From NCBI GenBank assembly GCA_019359075.1, contig JAHHIB010000079.1:1-42686 (forward strand): 42,686 bases of DNA, given 5' to 3'. The notes beneath the pieces are model-generated. The model saw nothing but the letters and a program-made list of their open reading frames with translations. It was not told where the DNA came from and did not search any database. The position numbers and the translations under genes were made by a program. The stretch is from Kalymmatonema hyalinum WJT4-NPBG1. Lineage in GTDB: Bacteria > Cyanobacteriota > Cyanobacteriia > Cyanobacteriales > Nostocaceae. This document shows, piece after piece, positions 9,102 through 20,400 of this stretch; the first letter of the stretch is position 1; every line of letters starts with the position of its first letter.

Positions 9102-9735
9102 TTATTGCATTCTATCGATTGTGCGATACTGAATTGCTTCAGCAACGTGGTTGGTTTTCAGTTCATCATCCCCTGCTAAATCTGCAATGGTTCGTGCTAC
9201 TTTAAGAATGCGATCGCTTGCCCTTGCCGACAAACCCAATTTTCTAATTGCCCCTTCTAATAGGTTGCGACTGCTATCATCCAGCTTGCACCATTTGTGA
9301 AGATCACGACTCTGCATTTGGGCATTGCAAGATAGATTTACTGCATTGTTAAATCTACTCGATGCGTAGTCTCGTGCCTGTTGTACCCGTTCCCTGACAG
9401 TTGCTGATGATTCTCCTGTAGGTTGTTGGGTAATCTCCTCTGGTTTGAGGCGATTCACTGCAACTTGCAAATCAATTCTATCCATCAAAGGTCCCGAAAG
9501 CTTTGCCCAGTATTGCTCTCTCTGCCTTGGCGAACAAGTACATTGCGCTATCGTATCTCCGTAATAGCCGCAAGCACACGGATTGGTACTCGCAACCAAA
9601 GTGAACTGAGCTGGAAACATAACTGATTGCCTAGCACGGGAAATCGTTACGTAGCCATCTTCCAAAGGCTGACGCAGGAATTCTAAAACATCTCTTTTAA
9701 ATTCTGTTAACTCATCGAGGAATAAGTTGACTATC
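9102..9735 (-). pseudogene. Truncated duplicate of the YifB/ComM-like gene (3' part only)
   Basis: This copy matches 24092 to about 24720 nearly base for base. About 207 residues from LFLDELTEFKRDVLEF to the shared C-terminus RTIDRMQ differ at only about five positions. It keeps the Walker B region and the Mg-chelatase C-terminal domain. It lacks the N-terminal Lon-protease-like fold and the Walker A loop, so it cannot be a working ATPase. The reading frame continues upstream to 9755 into unrelated sequence (MVFSVFEIVN), giving a chance 217-residue ORF. Similarity begins exactly at the stop codon region and stops abruptly at about 9730-9735, as expected of a partial duplication inserted just behind the TAXI gene. 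Confidence 0.9.
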
Positions 9736-9931
9736 TCAAATACAGAAAATACCAAGTGTCGATTAACATCTAAATTTTCTGCTGAAATTATGGGTAGGCA
9801 GTTATGAGAAGTACGCTATGTAGAATAAAGAGTGAGGTAAAATTTCGTATGCCCTCCCTTGTCGTTTTTGTGTTGAATCATTGAAGTGAAAAAATTATGA
9901 TGCACTCTCTGATTTTTTCTTGATTCATGGA

Positions 9932-12076
9932 TTATCTTTTATCCACTTCTTTTAAAGATTTTAGCAGTTTATCTTCGGGAGTCTGATGAACAAAATGTGG
10001 GTAAACTACATCATCAAAAATTTTCTGGAGCTTTGCACTTCCATTTCGGATTAAATGATCGCAATCTAATTCTACAGACTCTTTTCTCCTTTTTTCCCTA
10101 TAAGCCGCTTCTGAATAGTTGCATTTTTTTATATCAGGTAACCAAGTTGAGTGAATCGTAAATCTCAAATGAAGTTCTGGGTGGCTCAGGCGATATATAG
10201 GTTTACCATTAAAATCATCAGCATGAAATATCCAAAACTCACCCTTGGGTTCATCGTCAGACAAAACAACGCAAACAATATATCCATGTGTTGATTTATC
10301 TTTACCTTCTGGAAGAGATTGAGAACTTGGTATGAATTGTGGAGAACAAGCCAAATAACCAGCAGGAAACTGAAATGATTCAACAATCTCCATTGACTCT
10401 GTATTTAAACGCAGCAATGTTGAAGGTTTGTTCTGACCTGGTAACTTTTCATATGATATTGTTCGATAATTACTTTCTTTATAAGCATCGTAAATACGCT
10501 GAGGTATGAGTTCCCAGGAAAAACCCCATGACACCCAGTAAATATTTTTTATTTTTGTTTCTGTTTCATTCTCCCGGTCTCGACAAAGTTCGCGGTGAGT
10601 ATAGACAGATAACGACCATGTACTCTCTGGATCGCTCACAAGTTTTGCATCTAGCAAAGCTCCACTTTTTCCATTAATAACGTAGCGACCTAAGAAACCT
10701 AAATCCATTGGTCCAACTAGCATACCCTCCAAGTCTTGACGCAACTGGTTTTTATCTTTGTCTTGAACCTGTTGATCGAAACGGCTAATCCACTCGGTTA
10801 CATCCCAACCATTTCGATGTCCTACATGAAGTGTAATTTTCCCGTCTTCATTTTGGTAATCAGCGGTAAAATGTGAGACTTCATATGGTACGCTAAATTT
10901 TGTAACTGGTAGATACTTTATTGGTTCATTGCACTGATTACCCGATTTTTTTAGCTGTTCACGATGGACAATATAAAAGCTGGTAAATGACTTTTGTTTA
11001 ATTAATTGAAGGAAAACTGAAGAAAACCACTTTCCTAAATTTCCTATCAATTCATTTTTTCTAATCCAATCAAAGAGAAAAGGCGAAAATATTTGTGAGA
11101 ACTCTACCATGAATGGAACGTCTGGAATGATAATATAATCTTTTGTAATCGCAATTTGATGAACTGCTTGTGAGATGTACAGCGGCTGACCGTTAAGGGT
11201 AAGCCGCCATCGTTCCATTTTTTTAGTAGTAAAATTATACCGAACTAAATCGGTAAAACTCCCAATAAATTCTTCATAAGTTAGCTCACTCTTCTTTAAT
11301 TTTTTCCAAATTTGTCTTAAAGAATTTATCCAGCAAATAATATTCAAACTTCGATTGACTATTTGTTGGTATTTGCCGTTGTAGCCTGTTGAATAGTTTA
11401 CAGTAAATAAGTCTTCAGAATCATTGACATTAGAGACATCTGTTGCTGGATGCGCGGGATTGGAGTAGGCTTGAAAAATCCGAGGAATAATAGGAAATAT
11501 GGGCAACCACTCTTTTGTTGTTCCTACAGGTTCTAGCAACTCCATTGTATCTGGGTCGATTTCATACGGACGCCCAGCATCAAAAGTAACCACAAGACGT
11601 TCTCTCGTTTGAGCAAAGGCAGTATTTAATTGGTTGCGAGAACCTAGTATTATGCTGGTACGGGCAACTCCTCCGTTATGGAACTTATAGAGTAATGAAC
11701 CATTTTTTGTGGCTTGATCGGCATAATAACAGGGCGTTTTCGCAATTCGAGTTTTGATTTTTGCTTTTCCTGCTTCAAATCCCAAACGATAAATCATGCC
11801 ATCGCCGTTATAAACTTGTGTTCCATCACCAGGAGACAATGGCGCACAAATAAAAGTATAACCGTGCAAATCTTCTGGTAACTGCTCTAGATTGGATGAA
11901 TTCCCTTGTCCTTCCTGGCTACTCGGCTTGTAAATCTGGATATCAAGTTCATCAATTTCAATTTCTGATCGACTCGCATTAATTTCCTGTTGATTATCAA
12001 ATATTTTGGGATCAACTATGACTGATTTAGGAATTGCTACGTGCGAACTATGATTCGTAGGTTGAGGCTCTCTCAT
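9932..12076 (-). CDS. Carotenoid oxygenase (RPE65/CCD superfamily), long divergent member
   Basis: Members of this family are non-haem iron enzymes that cleave carotenoids, apocarotenoids or stilbene-like compounds. The N-terminal fold signature is present (EDLHGYTFICAPLSPG, VYNGDGMIYRLGFEAG, FHNGGVARTSIILGSRNQL). The four propeller histidines that bind iron can be assigned: His209 in SNPAHPATD, His306 in AVHQIAITKDYIIIPDVPF, His402 in EVSHFTADYQNEDG and His642 in RFTIHSTWLP. At 714 residues it is much longer than the usual about 480-500, with extra segments around 235-275, 325-375 and 430-450. There is no signal peptide. It stands alone on the minus strand, with 580 bases of noncoding DNA upstream and carotenoid genes not in sight. 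The substrate is unknown, and the extra segments suggest an unusual one. Confidence 0.82.
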   Translation of the reverse strand: MREPQPTNHSSHVAIPKSVIVDPKIFDNQQEINASRSEIEIDELDIQIYKPSSQEGQGNSSNLEQLPEDLHGYTFICAPLSPGDGTQVYNGDGMIYRLGFEAGKAKIKTRIAKTPCYYADQATKNGSLLYKFHNGGVARTSIILGSRNQLNTAFAQTRERLVVTFDAGRPYEIDPDTMELLEPVGTTKEWLPIFPIIPRIFQAYSNPAHPATDVSNVNDSEDLFTVNYSTGYNGKYQQIVNRSLNIICWINSLRQIWKKLKKSELTYEEFIGSFTDLVRYNFTTKKMERWRLTLNGQPLYISQAVHQIAITKDYIIIPDVPFMVEFSQIFSPFLFDWIRKNELIGNLGKWFSSVFLQLIKQKSFTSFYIVHREQLKKSGNQCNEPIKYLPVTKFSVPYEVSHFTADYQNEDGKITLHVGHRNGWDVTEWISRFDQQVQDKDKNQLRQDLEGMLVGPMDLGFLGRYVINGKSGALLDAKLVSDPESTWSLSVYTHRELCRDRENETETKIKNIYWVSWGFSWELIPQRIYDAYKESNYRTISYEKLPGQNKPSTLLRLNTESMEIVESFQFPAGYLACSPQFIPSSQSLPEGKDKSTHGYIVCVVLSDDEPKGEFWIFHADDFNGKPIYRLSHPELHLRFTIHSTWLPDIKKCNYSEAAYREKRRKESVELDCDHLIRNGSAKLQKIFDDVVYPHFVHQTPEDKLLKSLKEVDKR

Positions 12077-12656
12077 AAATAGTTTAATTTAATGATGAAT
12101 TTTATTGATTAATTAGGGTTATTACCGTGCTTAGAGAACACGCTACCTAATTCACCTGCATATGAAACTTATCGAGGGTTGGTGTGGAATTTCCGCAAGT
12201 TCTTAAACACATTTTGACTTTTTTTTACAAAACTTTATTAATGTTGTTGAACCAAATGACGTAAAAATTTTTCTTGCTTTCAGAGAATTTTGATAATAAT
12301 ATTATTCAGTGAAAAAATTTCAATAAGTCTGCGAACAGACATAATGTTACAGCGGTTTTTATATGATTTAAGTCTCAGTGTGCGGGCAGGATGCCCACCT
12401 CCACAAGAGTTTTAGAGATTTAATTATGTACTTCATTTAGCTGCAATGTGCTGTATATCAAGTTCGCTTAATTAATCATCAGAAAAATTTCGCGTCTTTC
12501 TTTGCTACGCCAGTCGCCTGCGGAGGGAAACCCTCCTGCAGCGCTGGCTCGCCTTTGCGTCTTGGCGTGAGCTTTAATGATAATTATTCAACCAGACATG
12601 ATATGACACAATATAAATTGTGTCTGACGGGTAGCAACGCAATTCTTTAGTTTTAT
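12077..12656. other. Intergenic region with interspersed repeat
   Basis: There is no gene in these 580 bases. They are AT-rich apart from a GC-rich repeat at 12511-12534 (CAGTCGCCTGCGGAGGGAAA then CCCT), which is exactly repeated at 37202-37225. No promoter for the carotenoid oxygenase gene could be fixed. Confidence 0.6.
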
Positions 12657-15600
12657 TTAAGATATTTCGACTGCTCCCAATGCTCGTAGTGCGGCTTCTT
12701 GTGCAGTGGTAAAACCTGTAACACCCGTTATGTTCATGCCTTCATAGGGTCTTTTTGCTTGCAGCGTTGCTTTCCATTCTCCTGTTTCCTTATTCACTAG
12801 ATGAATGGCTTCATCTTCGCCAGCACTCGCGATAATATGGTTGTTGGGACTTAATGCAACAGACCATACCCAATTCGTATGTTGCTGCATATTATACAAG
12901 TAATCACCGCTATTGACATCCCAAACCTTGACAGTTTGGTCGGAACTACCGCTAATCAACTGATGACCATCGTGGTTGAAAATGACTGAAAGTACCCAAC
13001 CTGTGTGTCCAACCAAAGTACGCAAGCATTCGCTATTTTGTACATCCCAAATATGAATTGTGTTGTCCAAGCAACCACTAGCAATGCTGTTACCGTCAGG
13101 ACTGAACGCGACCGACCAAACTCGTTGCTGATGCTGTAAAGTTTTAAGACACTCCCCACTACGCACATCCCAAAGTTTTACAGTTTGGTCTTCACTTGCG
13201 CTTGCTATCTGGGAACCAACAGGACTAAATGCCACGCATCCAATGCGATCGCCATGCCCTACTAGGGTATGCAAACAGTTCCCATTACTAACATCCCAAA
13301 TTCGGATTGTTCGGTCTAAACTACAACTGGCAAGGTATTGACCGTTTGGACTAAAAGCTACCGACCATACTGCACCCGTGTGTCCTGTGAGGGTATGTAG
13401 ACAACTGCGATTTGATAAATGCCAGATTTTCACTGTTTGGTCTTCGCTACCACTTGCGAATATTTGGCTATTTGGCGCAAATGCTACGGACAGCACAGAG
13501 TCTTTATGTCTGTTCAAAGTATGCAAACAGTTGCGGCTATTAACATCCCAAATCCTAACACTACAATCTTTATGAGCGCTGACCAGTGTTTGACCGTCCG
13601 TGCTAAATGCCACAGATCTAACCCAGTTGGTGTGTCCGCCCATAAACCCCAAACATTTGCCATTGCGTACATCCCAAAATCGAATTGTTTGGTCATCGGC
13701 TCCACTTGCAAGTTTTGTACCATTAGGATGAAACGCAACTGACCAAATTTGATGTGTATGCCCTGCAATGACGTGGAGGCACTTGCCGCTTTTTGGCGAC
13801 CAAATTCGGATTGTTTGGTCTATCCCAGCACTGGCAATTTGTTGTCCGTCAGGACTCCATGCTACAGACCACACCCACTTGGTATGTCCTTGTAAAATAT
13901 GCAAGCATTCGCCATCCTCAACATTCCAAATCCTTACGGAGGAGTCAAAACTGCCACTGGCAACTTGCCGACCATCTGGGCTAAAACTAACGGGAACTAC
14001 CCAACCTTCATGCCCTGCGATCGCTCTTACACATTTGCCTGAGTGAACATCCCAAATCCTAATCGTTTTGTCGCAGCTACCGCTAGCAAGCAACTTGCCA
14101 TCTGGACTAAAACTTGCAGACAAAGCCCAATGGGTGTGTCCCTCCATGACTTGCAGACAATTGCGATTTTGTACGTCCCAAACCCGAACTTTACAGTCGT
14201 CACCGCTGCTAGCAAGCAACTTGCCATCTGGACTAAAACAGACTGAGTATGAGATGCAAGAATATTCTCGAATAATTTGCAGGCATCTGCCATCTTGTAC
14301 ATCCCAAATTCTAATCGTGCCATCCGTGCTGGTACTTGCTATGCTGTGACCATCGGGGCTAAAGGCGATTCGTCGTACCCAGTTTGTATGCCCGCGCATC
14401 GTTAAAAGACATTGTCCGTCTGCAACTCGCCACAAATTAATTTCACCTTTAGCATCGCTGCTTGCAAGCACCTCACCGTCCCGACTAAATACCAAGCATA
14501 AAACAGCACCAAACGTTTGTTTGAAGACGGATTTAGCAAACTGTGAGTGAGCAAAATTGACGTTATGTAGAGTTGTATCTGCTAAATATGCCTGCCAAAT
14601 AATTAGATACGAACAATCAAGATGGCTCAAGTCCGCGTTAATTTCACACAATATATTAAGAATATTACCTGCTGCATATCCTGGTTTTAAAGGCATTTCT
14701 TGTTGCAGAAGGGCTAACATCTGTTTGAGTTGGCGCTCAATACTGTTGATGCTGCCCAGCATCCCCACTAATCTATTAATGATTGGTCGCACAATCAAAC
14801 GTATTTGCGCTTGTCGAACATATTCTTTACTTTGGGCTTTAGTCAGAGCGTAATCGTTGAGAAATTGCTGGCGTTGGTTCGCAATATCTTCACACACAAG
14901 GGTAATTATTCGATGGGTGACGTATTCCAGTACTACAGGCTGCAATGCCAGTTGTTGCGTCTGCTGTTCGATAAATGCACGACGCCTAAGTGACTGTGCT
15001 GCGTCTAGCAACTGTCCCAGAACAGTTTCAGAGACAAAATCTGCTTCTAACTCCGCTAAAGAGATAGGTTCTCGATTGACTGCTAACCAGTACATGACCT
15101 GCTGTTCTAATGGTGACAGACGGTTAAATTGTTGTCGGAGCAAGTCGTTGATATCTTCAAACTGTAACTTTCCCTGCTGTAGGAAAGGCATCAGCTGTCC
15201 TAAGTCACCTTCGTAGACTTCTTGCACTGCTGACGCAGCGATTTTTAATGCCAATGGATTGCCTGCAAAATGGTCGCATACTTCTTGTAACTCTTGCTCG
15301 CTGATTCCAAAGCAGCCTTTGGCATGAAATATTTCGAGTCCCTCAAGTAATGTCAATCCTTGTAATAGCAGCGATCGCACTCTTAGGGTTGGTCCTTCGA
15401 GTAACGCGACTTCTTTGGGTTTCTCACGACTGGTAAGAATTAAACAACTTTGATGGTTGACTTCTCCTACACACTTAAGTAAGTAACCGTAACCTTCATA
15501 ACCCTGCTCGTATTTTCCGGCACTAGTACCATCTTGCAATACGGTTTCTAAGTTGTCTAGTATTACCAAACAACGTGAAGAGCGAAAGTAATGTAACACG

Positions 15601-16226
15601 CGAGAGACTTGATCGGACAGTTTATCTGGGAGACTAATTTCTTGTTGCTCAGAGAAAAAATGAACGAGATCTGCCAAGATTTCTTCAACTGGGGGTGCAT
15701 TTTGAAGCGTTCGCCAGATGACATACTCAAATTCTTCTTGCAACTGTTCTGCCAGTTTTACTGAGAGTGCAGTCTTTCCCATGCCACCCATACCTACCAG
15801 TGCTACTACACAACAGCGATCGCGCATAATCCATTCGCGTAGGGTTTCTAATTCAGTGGTACGTCCGTAGAAGTGGGAAACATCAATTGCTTCTCCCCAA
15901 TCTGTCTGAGAAGTGGAGATTTGGTCATTTGGAGTCGATGAGGCGGTTGTGTGGTTTTGTTGCTGTGCGTTTCGCTTCAGCACTCCATGCAAATTATTCT
16001 TAGTCACTTTTTCGCCCAAAGCTTTAGAGAGCGATTGCCAAAGTTCAGAGCCAACGTCTTTAATATGACCGGGATCGTATGTGACCTCTTTCGCCATTTC
16101 TAGGTAAGTTTTTCCCTCCCAGGAATAGCGGAACACAATTTCTTGAATTTTTGTTAAGCGTCCCCGTTCCAATAATTGCTCGACTAGCGCGATCGCCTCT
16201 TCTAGCGTCATTGATTTCCGTAGCAA
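12657..16226 (-). CDS. NB-ARC (STAND) ATPase with 14 WD40 repeats
   Basis: The 1189-residue protein is a signal-transduction ATPase with numerous domains. Residues 1-85 form the small helical N-terminal domain common in cyanobacterial STAND proteins (EEAIALVEQLL to LSKALGEKVTKNNL). The NB-ARC domain follows: GRTTELETL at 121-129, Walker A GMGGMGKT at 145-152, Walker B CLVILDN at 219-225 and the GNPLALKIAA motif. A helical region with a short pentapeptide-like stretch (CSYLIIWQAYLADTTLHNVNF) leads to the C-terminal WD40 array from about 577. I count 14 blades ending in forms of IRIWDV, which would make two seven-bladed propellers, then the family tail RPYEGMNITGVTG and ALRALGAVE. In this family the propellers hold back the ATPase until a ligand binds. 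The ligand and output are unknown. Met6 is a possible alternative start. Confidence 0.9.
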   Translation of the reverse strand: MLRKSMTLEEAIALVEQLLERGRLTKIQEIVFRYSWEGKTYLEMAKEVTYDPGHIKDVGSELWQSLSKALGEKVTKNNLHGVLKRNAQQQNHTTASSTPNDQISTSQTDWGEAIDVSHFYGRTTELETLREWIMRDRCCVVALVGMGGMGKTALSVKLAEQLQEEFEYVIWRTLQNAPPVEEILADLVHFFSEQQEISLPDKLSDQVSRVLHYFRSSRCLVILDNLETVLQDGTSAGKYEQGYEGYGYLLKCVGEVNHQSCLILTSREKPKEVALLEGPTLRVRSLLLQGLTLLEGLEIFHAKGCFGISEQELQEVCDHFAGNPLALKIAASAVQEVYEGDLGQLMPFLQQGKLQFEDINDLLRQQFNRLSPLEQQVMYWLAVNREPISLAELEADFVSETVLGQLLDAAQSLRRRAFIEQQTQQLALQPVVLEYVTHRIITLVCEDIANQRQQFLNDYALTKAQSKEYVRQAQIRLIVRPIINRLVGMLGSINSIERQLKQMLALLQQEMPLKPGYAAGNILNILCEINADLSHLDCSYLIIWQAYLADTTLHNVNFAHSQFAKSVFKQTFGAVLCLVFSRDGEVLASSDAKGEINLWRVADGQCLLTMRGHTNWVRRIAFSPDGHSIASTSTDGTIRIWDVQDGRCLQIIREYSCISYSVCFSPDGKLLASSGDDCKVRVWDVQNRNCLQVMEGHTHWALSASFSPDGKLLASGSCDKTIRIWDVHSGKCVRAIAGHEGWVVPVSFSPDGRQVASGSFDSSVRIWNVEDGECLHILQGHTKWVWSVAWSPDGQQIASAGIDQTIRIWSPKSGKCLHVIAGHTHQIWSVAFHPNGTKLASGADDQTIRFWDVRNGKCLGFMGGHTNWVRSVAFSTDGQTLVSAHKDCSVRIWDVNSRNCLHTLNRHKDSVLSVAFAPNSQIFASGSEDQTVKIWHLSNRSCLHTLTGHTGAVWSVAFSPNGQYLASCSLDRTIRIWDVSNGNCLHTLVGHGDRIGCVAFSPVGSQIASASEDQTVKLWDVRSGECLKTLQHQQRVWSVAFSPDGNSIASGCLDNTIHIWDVQNSECLRTLVGHTGWVLSVIFNHDGHQLISGSSDQTVKVWDVNSGDYLYNMQQHTNWVWSVALSPNNHIIASAGEDEAIHLVNKETGEWKATLQAKRPYEGMNITGVTGFTTAQEAALRALGAVEIS

Positions 16227-17473
16227 TACTAGGTTAACTACAGTATCTTCGCACCATCAACTTTATATTTCTTTTGTTTACGTAAATTTACTAACAATCC
16301 GACTTTTTTCCGACCTTTTCCTATTGACAAACTTTATACCAAGAAATTAGAGTATTTATTACTTTCAAAGAGGTGATATTTAATTTTTTGAGATATCTGT
16401 TGAGCTGCATTCGGGGCATCCGCTTCACAATTAAACTCTTAATGCTGTCGCTACTTAAGTATTTGTTCTAACGACAGGATACCGTTACGTGAGCGTTCTT
16501 ACTTCTCAGACATCTTCTAAGCGATGTTCATCCATCGTCCAAACTTAGACGTCCGCATCTGGATGTTCTATTTGTATTCTTTGTGTCTGCGAAGCCAACT
16601 TTTTTTTTCCAAGTTTCTTGTTCCTCCCAAGAAATTTCTTGATGATGTGGATAAGGCACTAGTACCGCTGCGCGGAAGTCAAAAGTCAAAAGTCAAAAGT
16701 CAAAAGGCTGATTCTGTGGGCTTTTCGCTGCTTTTGAATGGTAACTTTATTTCCGCCGTCGTGTACTAGAGGGTGTATTTGTAACCTTTTTAAGTATTTC
16801 CATCTGCGTTAGGGTGATACTTTTTGACTAAGGTATACCGAAAAGCGGGGGGCAACGCTTTAAATTCTCTCCGCAAGCCTTTTTGGCAATTTGTACCCAG
16901 TAAGAGCGATTCAAAAAAACTTTGAAAGTCTCTCTGGGTAAAAGTCAGTTCTTTTTGCTTAGAGGGAAGTTCAGACTAAGAATAGAGAGCGATGCTAAGT
17001 ATTTTCGCCAACACACAGGCGTTTCACCTAAGCAATTTCGCAAAATGTAGAAAATGTTCGATTTAGATTGGCAAGACTGATTAAAGTTGTCTCATTATCT
17101 GAGATCCCCAAGTAACTGCACATCCTCTGTGGAGGCGCAGTTGCCAATTTAATTGTGAAGCGTATCTGACTTTTTCCTGATCGCTATGGTCAATAATTTG
17201 GCAAGTGGTCAATTAATTGGGCATTCAACACATGGCTTTAAATAGTGATGCACTTTCACTCAAATTATCAGGGTGTGAAAGGGGCGATCTTAGAGAAGAA
17301 AGTCTTTTTTAGTGAAGGGTGCGATCGCACTGTGCAGCTTAGAGCAATTTTGCAAGGAAGCTGTAAGGAATACATTATTATTCCTTTTCTAGTAGATACC
17401 CTTTAAATGTGAAAGTCATCTAGCTTTAGATGTAAAACTCGTCCAGATAAGATAATTAGGAGTAAGAGTAAAC
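16227..17473. other. Long intergenic region upstream of the RTX gene
   Basis: No convincing gene lies in these 1247 bases. An 81-codon open frame at 16524 runs through a heptamer repeat and has no family features. Visible structure includes the heptamer array at 16676-16706, CTTTCAC/GTGAAAG arms at 17253-17281, HIP1 at 17322 and a small dyad CATCTA/TAGATG at 17417-17432, about 42 bases before the RTX start. A long leader or a small RNA is possible but not shown. Confidence 0.5.
16676..16706. repeat. Heptamer tandem repeat (AAAAGTC)n
   Basis: Four copies of AAAAGTC or its partial form stand head to tail. Such degenerate heptamer arrays are typical of filamentous cyanobacterial genomes; related arrays lie at 33574-33601 and 42411-42424. 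Confidence 0.85.
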
Positions 17474-20400
17474 ATGGCAAGCAATCAAGCTCAAAATACC
17501 AAAGTTGCAGAAATCAATCAAATACTCAGTAAAACTGAGAAAAATTTAGGAATTAGCGCAACGCAAACGACTGATGCGTCAGGAGTAGTTAGATTTTCTG
17601 TGAGTTTGAACTCAGGTATTCTCTACAATGATTTTCTTAAAAACAGTTTCAAGCCAATTCAGTCAGTGTTTAAGGCTGTAGATCCTGTTGTTCAATTGCT
17701 AACTACCAGGATTCCTTTGCTTTCCGACTTTGATGCGACTAAATCCTTTTTGAATAGAGATGATTCAAGTTCAATCAGCCTTCGCGATGTACTGCAAGTT
17801 GTAGCAGAGGGGAAATATGGAAAGGATGAAGTAGGGAAAGGGAAAAAGTATGACTTCAGTTTAATCGACCAGATTGTTGATTTCCAGAAAGTTGTCAACT
17901 CAATCCCTTCTTCTGGCTCAACTTTTGACTTGGGATATGTTGACATTGATAATACAGGTAATATTATTAATGGCTTGAAAGATACTCCAATTGCTTCTTC
18001 TATTAAACTTCCTGAAGATTTTAAAATTCCTCTACTTCAACAGCCAAAAGAGTTCACTTTTAGTCTTTTATCTGATAAAAATTCCAAAATTTTTTCCTAC
18101 GAATTACCAACTTTAAACCTTCCAAAAATCGAGTTGACTACACCAATCAAAATCCCACTGCCAATTTTACCAGTGGTAGGTATTCAAGTGAATGGATTTT
18201 TGGAAGCATCCGCTCAACTTGGATTTGGATTTGATACAACTGGATTCAAGAGTGGCAACTTCCAGGATGGGTTTTATGTTGATACTAAAGGGGATGAATT
18301 CAATCTGAAGATTGGACCAAAGTTTGGTCCTTATCTCGGTGTGACTGGTCTTGCAGAAGTTAATATTGAAGGCACAATAGGTGGAAACTTTGGATTTAAC
18401 TTAGCAGATGGTGGTGACGGGGAAATTAGATGGAATGAGATAAAAGATATCTTAGACAAGCCACAAGAGCTAATTGGGGACACAAACATAGGTGCAATTT
18501 TGGGGATTGGAGGAGCAGTGAAAATTTTCACTGTTCCTGTGTTTGAACCCACTTCTACTTTCGAGATTAAACTTGGGAAAGTTTCTGCCTCACAGGTACA
18601 AGAGCCATTTGATAAAGCACAAGAACAATTTGACAAGCTTCGCGGGTACCTAGAGCAAATTCAAGATTTAAAAAATGGATTGCCAATATCTAGGCTTGCA
18701 GAGAAGGGAAGGGATTTTGTTGTAGACAAGGCAAATCAAGCTGGCAGATGGACAAGAGAAAAGGCAGATCAATTCGGTAATTTTGTTGAAGAACAGTTTG
18801 AATACGACATACAGAAATTTAGAAGGAAATGGGACAAAGCTGAAAACTTTGTTGAAGAAAAATTCGATGCGGCTGGAAATGTTGCTAAAACAATACTTAA
18901 AGAAGGAGAAAAGCTTACTGAACTCGCAGAGAATGGTGCAAAGAAGGTATGGAATACCCTAGCAGATGGAACTGAAGAGTTCACTGATTTTATTGTTGGG
19001 AAGGGAACAACAACACTCAAGAAAAATGGTGGAAAAATCACTCAGATTGCTGCCGATCATGCAGAAACAGTTTGGGAAGGTACAAAGGTTATTTATAAGA
19101 AAGGGGAGAAAGCCGTTGAATGGGTTGATGGGAAACTCGAAAAAGGGAAGGAGTTCTTGTCAGATTTAGGCGATGATTTTAGTTTTGGACTCACTGACAG
19201 TGGTAGTTCTAATCAAGCACTACCACAGCCAACAATCCCAGGTAAACCTAGCATCCCTGTAAAACCAAGTAGCGGGATTATTTACCGACCTGACGGCAGC
19301 ATCTTTCTCCAAACAGGTATTGGTGCTGATGTACTAGAAGGTACTTCCAAGGGAGATGAACTCAAAGCAGGTGCTGGTAATGATTATGTATCTGGAAACG
19401 AAGGAGATGACAATCTCTTTGGGGAGGCGGGGAATGACATTCTGGATGGTGGAGATGGACGCGATACTATCTTTGGTGGAGGAGACAACGACACCATCAA
19501 AGGTGGAGCAGATATTGATAACCTATATGGTGGTTCCGGTAATGATCTTCTCTTTGGCGGTGAAGGTAATGACAAACTCTTTGGTGAAGACGGGAACGAC
19601 ATTCTCAAAGGTGATGCTGGCGATGATGAGCTAGAAGGTGGTGCTGGCAACGACCAACTCTATGGGGGTATAGACAATGACACTCTTTATGGCGGTGAGG
19701 ACAATGACAAACTCTTCGGTGAAGACGGGAATGACATTCTCAAAGGTGATGCTGGCGATGATGAGCTAGAAGGTGGTGCTGGCAACGACCAACTCTATGG
19801 GGGTATAGACAATGACACTCTTTATGGCGGTGAGGACAATGACAAACTCTTCGGTGAAGACGGGAATGACATTCTCAAAGGTGAGGCTGGCGATGACGAG
19901 TTAGCAGGTGGTGCTGGTATTGACCAACTATACGGAGGTATAGACAATGACACTCTTTATGGCGGTGAGGGCAATGACAAACTCTTTGGTGAAGACGGCA
20001 ATGATATTCTCTATGGTGAGGCTAATAATGACGAGCTAGCAGGTGGCGCTGATGCTGACACTCTATACGGCGGATCTGGCGATGATAAACTATCTGGGGA
20101 TGCTGGCAATGACTTGCTGCTGGGAGAAGCAGGCAATGATCTAATTGACGGTGGTACTGAAGTAGATACTGTTAGCTACGACAATTCACCAAATGGTGTA
20201 GTTGTCAATATTAATGAGGCACAAAACTACGAAAATTCTGGTGGCTCTCTCCACTCAACCATAGTTTTTGCTAACCTCATACCTACCGATACAGAACCAA
20301 ACTTTACCATCAACGCAGGCACAGCTACAGATGGCTTTGGCACTACAGATACCCTACGAAATCTGGAAAATATTACTGGTTCTGGATTTAATGACGTTCT

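Noticed and set aside
9756-9931. New N-terminus for the short YifB copy
   Set aside because: The residues before LFLDEL are unrelated to the family and come from chance read-through; the Walker A domain is missing.
13378-14349. Several plus-strand frames opposite the WD40 region
   Set aside because: They are shadows of the repetitive WD40 coding sequence on the other strand.
16524-16769. 81-codon frame upstream of the RTX gene
   Set aside because: It crosses a heptamer tandem repeat, has no ribosome site and no recognisable sequence.
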